Positions 33,590-42,178 of a DNA stretch of 64,000 nt are shown here, piece by piece; position 1 is the stretch's first letter, and every line of letters begins with the position of its first letter. A program made the position numbers and the translations under genes. The DNA is from Streptomyces spinosisporus (GTDB lineage Bacteria > Actinomycetota > Actinomycetes > Streptomycetales > Streptomycetaceae): positions 1 through 64,000 of the forward strand of contig NZ_JALDAX010000020.1 of the NCBI RefSeq assembly GCF_022698145.1, given 5' to 3'. Below the pieces are notes generated by a model, which was not told where the DNA came from, did not search any database, and was given only the letters and a program-made list of their open reading frames with translations.

Positions 33590-34873
33590 TCACGCGTGCA
33601 CGGGCGGGACGACTCCCCGTGCGTCGGACGCCACGCGCGGTGTCCGCAGCTGCGCCGGGGGCGAAGCGGCGGTGGAGCGCCACAGGCGGACGAAGGACAG
33701 CACGGCGGCCGCGGCGAGCAGTCCGTTGCGGGCCAGCATCAGACCGCAGCCCGTCCAGGTGCAGCCCTTGACCTCGGAGTACAGCGCCGGATAGGCGACG
33801 GCGCTGATCGCGGTGGCGAGCAGGATCAGGACGGCCACCGGGCGCTGCACGGTGTGCCGGGAGGTCAGGCACACGGCGGCCACGCCCAGCAGCCAGATCA
33901 TGTACTGCGGGCTGATCACCCGGCTGGTGACGGTGAACAGCAGCACGGCGGCCAGCGCCGCGTCGTACGGCGTCGCGGGCGTCCAGTGCCGGGCCCGCAG
34001 CCGCCACAGCAGCAGCAGTGCGAAGGCCAGCGCCGTGAGCCCGAGCATCAGGTGCGCGACGGTCCGCACGTGCGGACCGGTGAACTCCATCGAGCCGTAC
34101 TGGTAGCGGACCTGCCCCGGCCACCCGGCGTGCGTCGCGAGGGCGAGCGCCGTGCCGCCGAGGGACTCGATCTGCACGCCCCGGCCGTTCTGCTGGCGCA
34201 GGAACGCGAAGGGGCTGGTGAACAGCGCCGACAGCAGCGTGAGCGAGACGGCGCCCGCGACGGCGGCCCAGGTCCACGCGGAACGGGTCGCACGTCCCTT
34301 CGGCGCGCCCAGCAGTACCAGCGCGGGCCACACCTTCACCAGCCCGCCGAGCGCGGCGAGTGCGCCGTACGCGCGCGTGGAGCGCGAGGACGCCAGCAGG
34401 GAGAGCACGGCGAACGCCGTGACCTGCACGTCGTAGCGGGCGAGCGGCACATGCAGCATGAGCGGAAGGCCGCCCACCCACAGCGCGGCGCCGAGGAGGG
34501 TGCGGCCGGGGCGGGTGCCGGCCCGCGACAGCGCCAGGGCGATCACGGCGTCGGTGGCGAGGGTGAGGGTCACGAACGCCTGGAAGTACGTCATGCCCGG
34601 CAGCAGCGCGGGCGACAGCAGCACCGGGCCGGCGCCCGGCGGGTACTGCCACAGGTGGTCGTGCGCGGGGAAGGCGCCGTGCACGAGGACGCCGTACCAG
34701 TGGTGGTACAGGCGCCAGACCTCGCGGGCCACATAGCCGTGGCCCAGCAGGGGCGCGGAGTTGTGCAGGAGCAGCCACAGCATCAGGGCCCGGGTGGCGA
34801 GCCAGGCCGCGGCGAGGGCGAGGAGGCGGTGGGTGCGGTCGGTGGTCGGCGCGGTGGTCTTCACTGCATTCAT
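33590..34873 (-). CDS. GT87-family (DUF2029) membrane glycosyltransferase
   Basis: A 427-residue integral membrane protein with about ten membrane segments, of the polyprenol-phosphate-sugar-dependent glycosyltransferase type (GT87, DUF2029). It would transfer a sugar from a lipid carrier on the outer face of the membrane. Conserved pieces are HDHLWQYPPGAGPVLLSPALLPG in the first loop, LARYDVQVTAFAVLSLLAS and KVWPALVLLGAPKGR. The C-terminal part contains VISPQYMIWLLGVAAV. The ATG at 34873 (MNAVKTTAP) starts just before the first membrane segment. It is divergent from a second membrane glycosyltransferase. Donor and acceptor are unknown. Confidence 0.83.
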   Translation of the reverse strand: MNAVKTTAPTTDRTHRLLALAAAWLATRALMLWLLLHNSAPLLGHGYVAREVWRLYHHWYGVLVHGAFPAHDHLWQYPPGAGPVLLSPALLPGMTYFQAFVTLTLATDAVIALALSRAGTRPGRTLLGAALWVGGLPLMLHVPLARYDVQVTAFAVLSLLASSRSTRAYGALAALGGLVKVWPALVLLGAPKGRATRSAWTWAAVAGAVSLTLLSALFTSPFAFLRQQNGRGVQIESLGGTALALATHAGWPGQVRYQYGSMEFTGPHVRTVAHLMLGLTALAFALLLLWRLRARHWTPATPYDAALAAVLLFTVTSRVISPQYMIWLLGVAAVCLTSRHTVQRPVAVLILLATAISAVAYPALYSEVKGCTWTGCGLMLARNGLLAAAAVLSFVRLWRSTAASPPAQLRTPRVASDARGVVPPVHA

Positions 34874-34904
34874 CACGGCGGATCGTAAGCCGGGCGAATG
34901 GTGT

Positions 34905-34940
34905 GTAAGAGCTAAAACACCGTCAATACCCGGTAAGAGC
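34905..34940 (+). promoter_or_regulatory. Direct repeats of GTAAGAGC in the divergent glycosyltransferase promoter
   Basis: GTAAGAGC occurs at 34905-34912 and 34933-34940, 28 bp apart, in a short, relatively AT-rich region between two divergent starts. The pair could be a regulator site; nothing identifies the binding protein. Confidence 0.35.
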
Positions 34941-34965
34941 CCACCTAACGCCCAAAATCGGCTTG

Positions 34966-36561
34966 GTGAACACCGAGGACGCTGGGCGGGCGAACCGTCG
35001 TTGGGCACATGCGGAGGTCGTGGCCGTGGCGGTTCCCACGGTCGTCATGCTCGCGATCGGGCTCTGGGGCCTCGACCGTGGCGGCATGTGGGGCGACGAG
35101 GGGGTCACGTTCCTGGTCGGGCGGCGCACGGTGCCGCAGATCTGGCAGCTGCTGCACGGCATCGACGCGGTCCACGGCCTGTACTACCTCTTCATGCACG
35201 TCGTCCTCGCCGTCCATCCCGGCGAGGTCGTGCTGCGCCTTCCGTCCGTGTGCGGGGCGGCCGCGACGGCCGGTCTCGTGGGGGCCCTGGGCGCACGGCT
35301 GGCCCGGCCGCGGGTCGGGCTGTGGGCCGGTCTGTTCTACGCGATCACACCGCTGACCGGCCACTACGCACAGGAGGGGCGCTCGTACGCCATCGTCTCG
35401 GCCGGTGTCGCGGGGGCGACGCTCCTGCTGGTGCCGGTCCTGGAGGGACGGGCCCGGCCGGGCTGGTGGTGGCGCTACGGCGGCCTGGTCGCCGTGACCG
35501 CCCTGCTGCACGAGCTGGTCGTCCTGGCGCTGTGCGCGCATGCGGCGACCCTGGCCCTGGCGCGGGCGTCCCGGGCTGTCTGGCTCGACTGGGCGCGCGC
35601 GGCAGGCCTGGTGGCCGCCGTCGTACTGCCGCTGGTGTGGGTGTCGCGGCGTCAGTCGGGGCAGGTGTCATGGCTGGTGGCGCCCGACTGGAGCAAGGTG
35701 GATGTGCTGGTCCGGGACTTCGCCACCGGTCCCGAGGGCGCGGTGTTCTGGGTCAGCGTCGCCCTGATGGTGGTGGGCCTGACGGCGCGGCGGACGGCGG
35801 CCTTCGCGCTGCCCCTGCTCGTGCTGCCGCCCGCGATCCTGATCTCCGTGTCGCAGTACCGGCCGCTGTTCCATGAGCGGTATGTGCTGTACGCGCTGGC
35901 GGGGGCGCCGTTGCTGGCCGCCGCGGGCCTCGACCGGGTGGCCGGGTGCCTCATGCGCCTGCGCCCGCGCGCGTACCGGCTGCCGTACGGCTCCCTCGTC
36001 ACGCTCACCGGGGTCCTGGCCGCCGTGGTCGCCTTCGTCCAGTGCCTTCCCCTCTACCGGCAGGACCGCTCCCCGGCGCACCGTCCCGAGAACCTCGCCG
36101 CGGTGGCCGCCGTCGCCGCCCGCGACATCCGCCCCGGCGATCCGGTGCTGTATCTGCCGTCGACCTGGCGGCTGGCGGCGCTGACGTATCCGGACGGGTT
36201 CCGCGGGGCCAGGGACGTGGCGCTCGCGGAGTCCGCGGCGCGGTCGGGGACGCTGAGCGGCCGGGAGACCACACCGCAGAGACTGCGGCGCGAACTGGCC
36301 GGCCTCGGCCGGATCTGGGTCGTCGCCGACTCCAGAATCCTCAACTCCCAGCGGCAGCCCGCCAATCCGCTCGACCGCCTCAAGCTCGCGGTCGTAAAGG
36401 AGCAGTTCACCGCCCGGCAGCAGTTCGTCAGCGGCCGGGTGACCCTCCGCCTCTACGTCCGCGGTGCGGCGATCGCGGCGGCCTCGCCGCCCGGGGCGCA
36501 CCGCACGCTCACGGCCGTCCGGCCGACTCCGCCGCGGCAGCCGCGTCCAGCGCCTCGGTGA
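34966..36561 (+). CDS. GT39/ArnT-like membrane glycosyltransferase
   Basis: A 531-residue multi-pass membrane protein of the dolichol/undecaprenyl-phosphate-sugar mannosyltransferase type (GT39/GT83-like). The first extracytoplasmic loop carries the acidic motif GGMWGDEGVTF (Asp-Glu), the catalytic signature of this fold, followed by GLYYLFMHVVLAVHPGEVVLRLPS, also typical. A membrane-proximal YAQEGRSYAIV and FHERYVLYALAGAPLL support the family. The C-terminal 170 residues form a soluble domain. The GTG at 34966 is preferred; TTG at 34963 is adjacent. Its 3' end overlaps the convergent ohrR gene by 53 bases. The sugar is unknown. Confidence 0.82.
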   Translation: MNTEDAGRANRRWAHAEVVAVAVPTVVMLAIGLWGLDRGGMWGDEGVTFLVGRRTVPQIWQLLHGIDAVHGLYYLFMHVVLAVHPGEVVLRLPSVCGAAATAGLVGALGARLARPRVGLWAGLFYAITPLTGHYAQEGRSYAIVSAGVAGATLLLVPVLEGRARPGWWWRYGGLVAVTALLHELVVLALCAHAATLALARASRAVWLDWARAAGLVAAVVLPLVWVSRRQSGQVSWLVAPDWSKVDVLVRDFATGPEGAVFWVSVALMVVGLTARRTAAFALPLLVLPPAILISVSQYRPLFHERYVLYALAGAPLLAAAGLDRVAGCLMRLRPRAYRLPYGSLVTLTGVLAAVVAFVQCLPLYRQDRSPAHRPENLAAVAAVAARDIRPGDPVLYLPSTWRLAALTYPDGFRGARDVALAESAARSGTLSGRETTPQRLRRELAGLGRIWVVADSRILNSQRQPANPLDRLKLAVVKEQFTARQQFVSGRVTLRLYVRGAAIAAASPPGAHRTLTAVRPTPPRQPRPAPR

Positions 36562-36991
36562 GCTCGTCGAGCTGGGTCCGCAGACGGCCGATCTCCTCGA
36601 CCTCGTAGCCCGTGGCCGCGGCGATCCGGAGCGGCACCTGCACGGCCCGCTCGCGCAGCGCGGCGCCCTCCTCGGTCAGCCCCACCTCCACCGAGCGCTC
36701 GTCGCGCGCGCTGCGCTCACGCCGGACCAGACCGGCCGCCTCCAGCCGCTTGAGCAGCGGGGAGAGGGTCCCGGAGTCGAGCCGCAGATGCTCGCCCAGC
36801 TTCTTGACCGGCAGATCGCCGTGCTCCCACAGCACCAGCATCACCAGGTACTGCGGATAGGTGAGTCCGAGGTCCTTCAGGAGCACGCGGTAGAGACCGC
36901 CGAAGGCGCGCGAGGCGGCGTTCAGCGAGAAGCAGATCTGCTGGTCGAGCCGGAGCCAGTCGGTGGTCGGGGTGCCGGGCGTGGTGGACAT
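36509..36991 (-). CDS. ohrR: Organic-hydroperoxide-sensing MarR-type repressor OhrR
   Basis: A 160-residue MarR-family regulator. OhrR is a dimer that releases its operator when a reactive cysteine is oxidised by organic peroxides. That cysteine is Cys20 in LDQQICFSLNAASRAF, the diagnostic N-terminal motif. The winged helix includes VKKLGEHLRLDSGTLSPLLKRLEAAGLVRRERSARDER. It is divergent from ohr, with a perfect palindrome between them. The ATG at 36991 was chosen because it places Cys20 at the expected distance from the N terminus; the frame upstream runs into the operator. Confidence 0.94.
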   Translation of the reverse strand: MSTTPGTPTTDWLRLDQQICFSLNAASRAFGGLYRVLLKDLGLTYPQYLVMLVLWEHGDLPVKKLGEHLRLDSGTLSPLLKRLEAAGLVRRERSARDERSVEVGLTEEGAALRERAVQVPLRIAAATGYEVEEIGRLRTQLDELTEALDAAAAAESAGRP

Positions 36992-37021
36992 GTCTCCAGG
37001 ATAGCCCTTGGCGAGCCATTT

Positions 37022-37035
37022 AGTTGTGCACAACT
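37022..37035. promoter_or_regulatory. OhrR operator (perfect palindrome)
   Basis: AGTTGTGCACAACT is a 14-bp perfect palindrome midway between ohrR and ohr. A further half site (AATTGTG) follows at 37037-37043. Position and sequence match what is expected of an OhrR operator controlling both genes. Confidence 0.75.
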
Positions 37036-37112
37036 GAATTGTGTGCTCTACTTGTGGTCGTGAGGCGGCCAGGACAGGCCGCCGGAACGTGAATTCGAGA
37101 GGGATGGTTCCC

Positions 37113-37526
37113 ATGGACGCGCTCTACACCGCGGTCGCCACCGCCACCCACGGCCGTGACGGTCGCGCCTTCACCAACGACGGCAAGGTCGACGTCAAGC
37201 TGGCCCCGCCGGTGGAGATGGGCGGCAACGGCGAGGGCACCAACCCGGAGCAGCTGTTCGCCGCCGGTTACGCCGCCTGCTTCGGCAGCGCCCTCGGCCT
37301 CGTCGGCCGCCAGGCGAAGGTCGACGTCAGCGACGCCGCGGTGACCGCCGAGGTCGGCATAGGCAAGCAGGGCCAGGGCTTCGGGCTCAAGGTCACCCTC
37401 CGCGTCGAGCTGCCCGACACGGTGGACGAGGCGACCGGCCGCAAGCTGGTCGAGACCGCCCACCAGGTGTGCCCCTACTCCAACGCGACCCGCGGCAACA
37501 TCGACGTCGACCTCGTCATCGAGTAG
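37113..37526 (+). CDS. ohr: Organic hydroperoxide resistance peroxiredoxin Ohr
   Basis: A 137-residue Ohr, a thiol peroxidase that reduces organic hydroperoxides in the cytosol, using lipoylated proteins as electron donors in characterised members. Both catalytic cysteines are present: Cys56 in YAACFGSAL and Cys120 in HQVCPYSNATRGN. Arg18 and Glu46 of the active site are also in place (GRDGRAF, TNPEQLFAAGY). The ATG at 37113 follows GAGAGG by about ten bases; an in-frame ATG at 37104 is too close to that site. It is controlled by the divergent OhrR. Confidence 0.96.
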   Translation: MDALYTAVATATHGRDGRAFTNDGKVDVKLAPPVEMGGNGEGTNPEQLFAAGYAACFGSALGLVGRQAKVDVSDAAVTAEVGIGKQGQGFGLKVTLRVELPDTVDEATGRKLVETAHQVCPYSNATRGNIDVDLVIE

Positions 37527-37557
37527 TCGAGCGCCCGAGCAGGCGGCCGGGCGGCCG

Positions 37558-39789
37558 TCAGCTCAGCGAGTGGGCGCGCTCCGCGGCCGGAGCCGGCACC
37601 ACGGGGGCCGGCTCCGGCCGCGGCGGCTGTTCACCGAGCAGCACCGTGCGGACCACGCGCTCGGCGGCCCGCCCGTCGTCGAACTCGCAGAACCGCTCGC
37701 GGAACGCGGCCCGCAGGCCCGCCGACTCCTCGTCCTGCCAGGTCCCGGAGGCGAACAGCCAGGCCAACTCCCGGTAGGAGCGCGACACATGGCCCGGAGC
37801 CTCGGCGGTGATGTCGAAGTAGGCGCCCCGGCTCGCCGCGTACGCGCCCCAGTCGTCGGCGTGGACCACGATCGGCCGGTCGAGGTTGGCGTAGTCGAAC
37901 ATCAGGGCCGAGTAGTCGGTGACCAGCACGTCGGAGGCGAGCATCACGTCCTCGACGTGCTGCTCGTCCGTCGCGTCCACCAGCACACCCCGCGCATGCA
38001 GATCCGCGAGCCCCAGGCCGCGCGCCGTCCCGGCCGCGAGCGAGGGATGCAGCCGTACGACGAGGGTGTGGCCGGCGCCCAGGTCGGCGGCGAAGCGCGC
38101 CAGGTCGATCCGGTCGACATGCCCGCCCCTGCGGTACTCGCGGCGGGTCGGCGCGTACAGCACGACCGTGTTCCCGTCCGGGATCCCGAGCCGCGCGCGG
38201 ACCGCGGCGGCGCGCTCGGCGGAGGCGTCGACCAGCGCGTCGTTGCGCGGACTGCCCGTGCGCAGCGAGGTGAAGTGACAGGGGTACGCCCGGTCCCAGA
38301 CCAGCTCGGAGTACCGGTTGGCGACCAGGCTCAGATCCCAGCGGTCCGCGCGGTGCAGCATCTTCGGCACGCTGAACCCGTGCCGGGCGCCCGGCTTGTC
38401 GAGCAGGTCGGCGCCCATGTACTTCAGCGGGGTGCCCTGGTGGGTGTGCAGATGGACGCTGCCGGGGCGCTTGGTGAGGGAGCCGGGCCAGTTGACGTTG
38501 TTCACCCAGTACGTGGCCCGCGCCATCACCGCGTAGTACTCCCGCGAGCCCGGCGTCACATGGTCGATGCCGGGCGGCAGCGCGTCCACCGCGTCCTGAC
38601 GCACCACCCACACGCCCCTGATGTGCGGGGCGAGTTCGCGGGCCTTGGCGTGGATCGCCGCCGGATCACCGTGCACGCCGGCGTGATGCGTCGCCGAGTA
38701 CACCGCGAGGTGCGGGTCGAGCGGGAGCCGCAACTGGGCCTTGTAGTAGGCGTGTCGGGCCGCCTTCGAGGCCCGGCCCACCGTACGGCGCTTGCCCGCC
38801 CCGGCCAGCCTGCGCAGGCCGCGCGCCCCGCGCAGGGCCGCGAACGACGCGTAGGACGACGAGGCCAGCAGCCGCATCTCGGTGCCGCGGGGGCCCTCCG
38901 GCGGGGTGAAGCCCTCGGGGCAGTGGCGGGCGTAAAAGGCGCGGATCTCGCGGTGGAAGTCGCGGCGGTCCGCCGGGGTCACCCGGTCCTCGCGGGCGAT
39001 CACGAACAGCACGTGGTCCAGGGCCCGTTCGAACAGCAGCGGCCGTGCCCAGGCGAGGTCCTCGCGCTCCTTGAGGAACGCGAACAGGCCCTCGTACTGC
39101 GGAAAGATGTCGAAGTGCCGGCGCCCCGGCGTCTTGGTGATCGCGCCCTGCCGGCGCTGCCGGTACTCCACGCCGATCCGGTTCAGACAGGCGATGCGCT
39201 CCGCCAGCACCATCGACCGGTAGGTGACCGGCGCGTCCTCGTACAGCCCGGGCGCGTACTGCAGCCCGTGCCCCTGGAAGAAGTCACGCCGGTACGCCTT
39301 GTTCCAGGCCACCAGGAACAGACGGGCGTACTCGGGACTCGTCCGCAGGTCGAAGGTGTCCAGGCCCGCGCGGGCCAGCAGTTCGGACGCCTCGCTGCGG
39401 CCGCCCCGGCCCCACCAGTGGGTGCGGACATGGTCGAAGACCAGGATGTCCGGGTCCTCGGCGCCCCTCAGCCGCTCGGCGACCGCGGCCAGCAGCCCCG
39501 GGGTGTAGAAGTCGTCGCTGTCGAGGAAGAGGACGTAGTCGCCGCGGGCCTCGGCGAGACCGGCGTTGCGGGCCCGGCCGAGGCCGACGTTCTCGGGCAG
39601 GTGCAGCACCCGCACCCGCGCGTCGCGCTCCGCGTACTCGTCGAGGATGGCGCCGCAGCCGTCGGGCGAGCGGTCGTCGACGGCGATCACCTCGAAGTCG
39701 GGGTACGACTGTCCGAGCACCGAGTCGATGCACTCGTGCAGAAAGCCCTGCACCTTGAAGACGGGGACGATGATGCTGAAGCGGGGCAC
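37558..39789 (-). CDS. Bifunctional GT2 glycosyltransferase / CDP-glycerol glycerophosphotransferase (third gene of tandem set)
   Basis: A 743-residue fusion. The N-terminal GT2 domain (about 1-250) starts MPRFSIIVPVFKVQGF and has the metal-binding FLDSDD at 88-93. The C-terminal TagF-like domain (about 360-725) has HTHQGTPLKYMG, YAPTRREYR, and VTDYSALMFDYANLDRPIV, the motifs that bind the CDP-alcohol and phosphate. Such enzymes add glycerol- or ribitol-phosphate-type units to wall glycopolymers at the cytoplasmic membrane face. The GTG at 39789 lies 8 bp after the stop of the preceding paralog, whose last codons carry AAGGAG. It forms an operon with two paralogs. Confidence 0.88.
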   Translation of the reverse strand: MPRFSIIVPVFKVQGFLHECIDSVLGQSYPDFEVIAVDDRSPDGCGAILDEYAERDARVRVLHLPENVGLGRARNAGLAEARGDYVLFLDSDDFYTPGLLAAVAERLRGAEDPDILVFDHVRTHWWGRGGRSEASELLARAGLDTFDLRTSPEYARLFLVAWNKAYRRDFFQGHGLQYAPGLYEDAPVTYRSMVLAERIACLNRIGVEYRQRRQGAITKTPGRRHFDIFPQYEGLFAFLKEREDLAWARPLLFERALDHVLFVIAREDRVTPADRRDFHREIRAFYARHCPEGFTPPEGPRGTEMRLLASSSYASFAALRGARGLRRLAGAGKRRTVGRASKAARHAYYKAQLRLPLDPHLAVYSATHHAGVHGDPAAIHAKARELAPHIRGVWVVRQDAVDALPPGIDHVTPGSREYYAVMARATYWVNNVNWPGSLTKRPGSVHLHTHQGTPLKYMGADLLDKPGARHGFSVPKMLHRADRWDLSLVANRYSELVWDRAYPCHFTSLRTGSPRNDALVDASAERAAAVRARLGIPDGNTVVLYAPTRREYRRGGHVDRIDLARFAADLGAGHTLVVRLHPSLAAGTARGLGLADLHARGVLVDATDEQHVEDVMLASDVLVTDYSALMFDYANLDRPIVVHADDWGAYAASRGAYFDITAEAPGHVSRSYRELAWLFASGTWQDEESAGLRAAFRERFCEFDDGRAAERVVRTVLLGEQPPRPEPAPVVPAPAAERAHSLS

Positions 39790-39797
39790 TGCTGAGC

Positions 39798-41999
39798 TCA
39801 GCTCCTTACGAGGGTGGAGGCGGCGGGGGCCGGGACGCGCTCGGCGAGCGGGACCACGGGCGGGATCGACTCGGGCGGCTCGCCCAGCAGCACCCGGCGT
39901 ACGACGCGCTCGGCGGCGCGCCCGTCGTCGAACTGGCAGAACCGCTCCCGGAACGCGGCCCGGGCCGCGGTGGACTCCGCTCCCGCCCAGGAGCCGTCGG
40001 CGAAGACCCGCGCCAGCTCACCGGGGGTCCGCGCCACCGGGCCCGGCGGCTGGTCCATCAGATCGAAGTAGACGCCCCGCAGCTCCCGGTAGACCTCCCA
40101 GTCGTCGGCGTACACGACGACGGGCCGGTCCAGGTTGGCGTAGTCGAACATGATCGACGAGTAGTCGGTGATCAGGGCGTCGGCGGCCAGGCACACGTCC
40201 TCGGACGAGCGGTGCGCGGTCACGTCGATGATCCGGCCGGTGCTGTTCGCGGCGCCCCGGTCGTAGAAGTAGTGGGCGCGCAGGAGGATCACGAAGTCCT
40301 CGCCGATCTCCTCACACATCGCCTCCAGGTCCAGGCCCGTCTCGAAGCCGGTGTGGTGGTCGCGGTGGGTGGGCGCGTAGAGCAGGGCCGTCTTGCCCTC
40401 GGGGACGCCGAGTTCCCGCCGGACGCGGGCGACGTCGTCCGCGGTCGCCGTGTAGTAGACGTCGTTGCGCGGATAGCCGTACTCGAGCGTCTCGTGCACG
40501 GCCGGGAAGGCCCGCTCCCACATCTGGGTCGAGTGCCGGTTGGAGGTGAGGTTGTAGTCCCAACGATCCACCCGGGCCAGCAACTTGGCGAAGCTGCCGG
40601 TCGCGGCCGCCACCACCGGATACGTCGCCTGGTCGACGCCCATCTTCTTCAGCGGCGTGCCGTGCTGCGTCGAAAGGTGCACGCTGCCCTCGCGCTTGAC
40701 GACGGCGTCCGCGAAGTTGGCGTTGTTGATGAGGTACTTGGCGCGGCCCAGCACGTCCCAGTACTCGGCGCTGCCGATCACCGCGTACTCCACGTCCTTC
40801 GGCATGGTGTGCGCCTGGTCCGCCTCGACCAGGAACACCGAGCGCAGATGCGGGGCCAGTTCGCGCGTCTTGGCGTGGATCGCGGCCGGGCTGCAGGCGT
40901 AGCCGCGGCCCCAATAGGCGCAGTACACCGCTAGGTTGGCGTCGAGGGGGCGGCGCAGGGCGCGCGCGTAGCGCAGCCGGGTGCGCACCATGCGCGGGCG
41001 CGGCAGGCGCGCGGCCGCCCTGGCCGCCGACTGGTTGACGCCGCGCAGGGCCCGGAACGCGGTGTACGCCCCGGTCGCCAGCAGCCGGTGCTGCACCCCC
41101 AGGCTGCCGCCCGGCGTGCGATGGCCGGCCGGGCGGTGGCGGCGGTAGAGCCTGCTCGCCAGCCGGAAGAAGGCGCGGCGCCGTGCGGGCAGCCGCCTGG
41201 GGTGGGCGGCGGTCTTCAGCACGGCCGCGAAGAGCTGCTCGAAGAGAGGGCCGAACCGCTCGGCGGACAGGCCCTGTTCGGTGGCGCGGGTGAGCACCAG
41301 GTCGGTCTGGGCGAGCAGTTCGAGATGGTGCTCACCGGGCAGGCCGAGCCTGCTGCCCTGCCGGCGCACCAGATGCCGTACGAGGACCTGGTGCAGTACG
41401 GCGGCCTTCTCGGCCCTGAGCGCGACCAGACCGCCGAAGCCGACATCGGTGAAGTGGCCGTCGGGGAAGGCGAGGTGCTGCTCGGCGAGGAAGGCCCTGC
41501 GGTAGGCGGCGCTCCACGCCGGGAGCTGCACTCCGGTCAGCGTCGGCACCTGGTCGAGACAGAAGGCCCCGGCCGGCGCCTTCGCCAGCAGCGGTGCGGC
41601 CGGGTTGGTCGGCTCGCCCTCCCACCAGGGGACACGCTCGTGCTCGGCGTACAGGACGTCCACGTCGCCCGTCTCGGCCAGGCGTGCGTCCAGCGCGGCC
41701 AGCGAGCCGGGGGCGAGGACGTCGTCGCAGTCGAGGAACAGCAGATACGTGCCGGTCGCCGCCCGGATCCCGCTGTTGCGCGCCCCGGCCAGACCGCCCG
41801 ACGGGGGCGAGTGCACGGGCGCCACCCGGGAGTCCCGCTCGGCGTACCCGGCGACGACGTCCGCCGCGGGCGAGCCGGGGGCGTCGCAGACCGGGATCAG
41901 CTCGAAGTCGCCGAAGGACTGGGTGAGAACGGAGTCCAGGGCCTGGGACAGCCGGCCTGTCACCCCATGGGACGGGACGATGATGCTGAAGCGGGGCAT
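39798..41999 (-). CDS. Bifunctional GT2 glycosyltransferase / CDP-glycerol glycerophosphotransferase (second gene of tandem set)
   Basis: A 733-residue paralog of its neighbours. The GT2 domain begins MPRFSIIVPSHGVTGRL and has FLDCDD where the others have FLDSDD or FLDGDD, so the DxD core is kept. The glycerophosphotransferase half has HLSTQHGTPLKKMG, YAPTHRDHH, LLRAHYF and ITDYSSIMFDYANLDRPVV, the best match to canonical TagF of the three. The GT2 half is the most divergent (DAPGSPAADVVAGY in place of DDxSPDG), so it may have a different sugar specificity. The ATG at 41999 is homologous to the other starts. A doubled 15-bp repeat lies 30 bp upstream. Confidence 0.88.
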   Translation of the reverse strand: MPRFSIIVPSHGVTGRLSQALDSVLTQSFGDFELIPVCDAPGSPAADVVAGYAERDSRVAPVHSPPSGGLAGARNSGIRAATGTYLLFLDCDDVLAPGSLAALDARLAETGDVDVLYAEHERVPWWEGEPTNPAAPLLAKAPAGAFCLDQVPTLTGVQLPAWSAAYRRAFLAEQHLAFPDGHFTDVGFGGLVALRAEKAAVLHQVLVRHLVRRQGSRLGLPGEHHLELLAQTDLVLTRATEQGLSAERFGPLFEQLFAAVLKTAAHPRRLPARRRAFFRLASRLYRRHRPAGHRTPGGSLGVQHRLLATGAYTAFRALRGVNQSAARAAARLPRPRMVRTRLRYARALRRPLDANLAVYCAYWGRGYACSPAAIHAKTRELAPHLRSVFLVEADQAHTMPKDVEYAVIGSAEYWDVLGRAKYLINNANFADAVVKREGSVHLSTQHGTPLKKMGVDQATYPVVAAATGSFAKLLARVDRWDYNLTSNRHSTQMWERAFPAVHETLEYGYPRNDVYYTATADDVARVRRELGVPEGKTALLYAPTHRDHHTGFETGLDLEAMCEEIGEDFVILLRAHYFYDRGAANSTGRIIDVTAHRSSEDVCLAADALITDYSSIMFDYANLDRPVVVYADDWEVYRELRGVYFDLMDQPPGPVARTPGELARVFADGSWAGAESTAARAAFRERFCQFDDGRAAERVVRRVLLGEPPESIPPVVPLAERVPAPAASTLVRS

Positions 42000-42028
42000 T
42001 CTGCTCTTTCTGTCGGTGCTTTCCTTTG

Positions 42029-42059
42029 GGCGTTCCTCAGGACTGGCGTTCCTCAGGAC
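42029..42059 (-). repeat. Doubled 15-bp repeat upstream of the second GT2-TagF gene
   Basis: GGCGTTCCTCAGGAC occurs twice with one base between (42029-42043, 42045-42059). Each contains the near-palindrome TCCTCAGGA. It is in the 179-bp gap between two paralogous genes and could be a regulator site or replication slippage. Confidence 0.75.
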
Positions 42060-42178
42060 CCGGAAGCGTCTCGGCCGAGGCGTCCCGGCCGCCCGGCGGG
42101 ACGCCAGGTGGACGGTCGGCTCGGTGTGGGCCGCGACGGGCTGGAGGGCATGCGAACTCCCCGGAGTGAGAACGGCGT

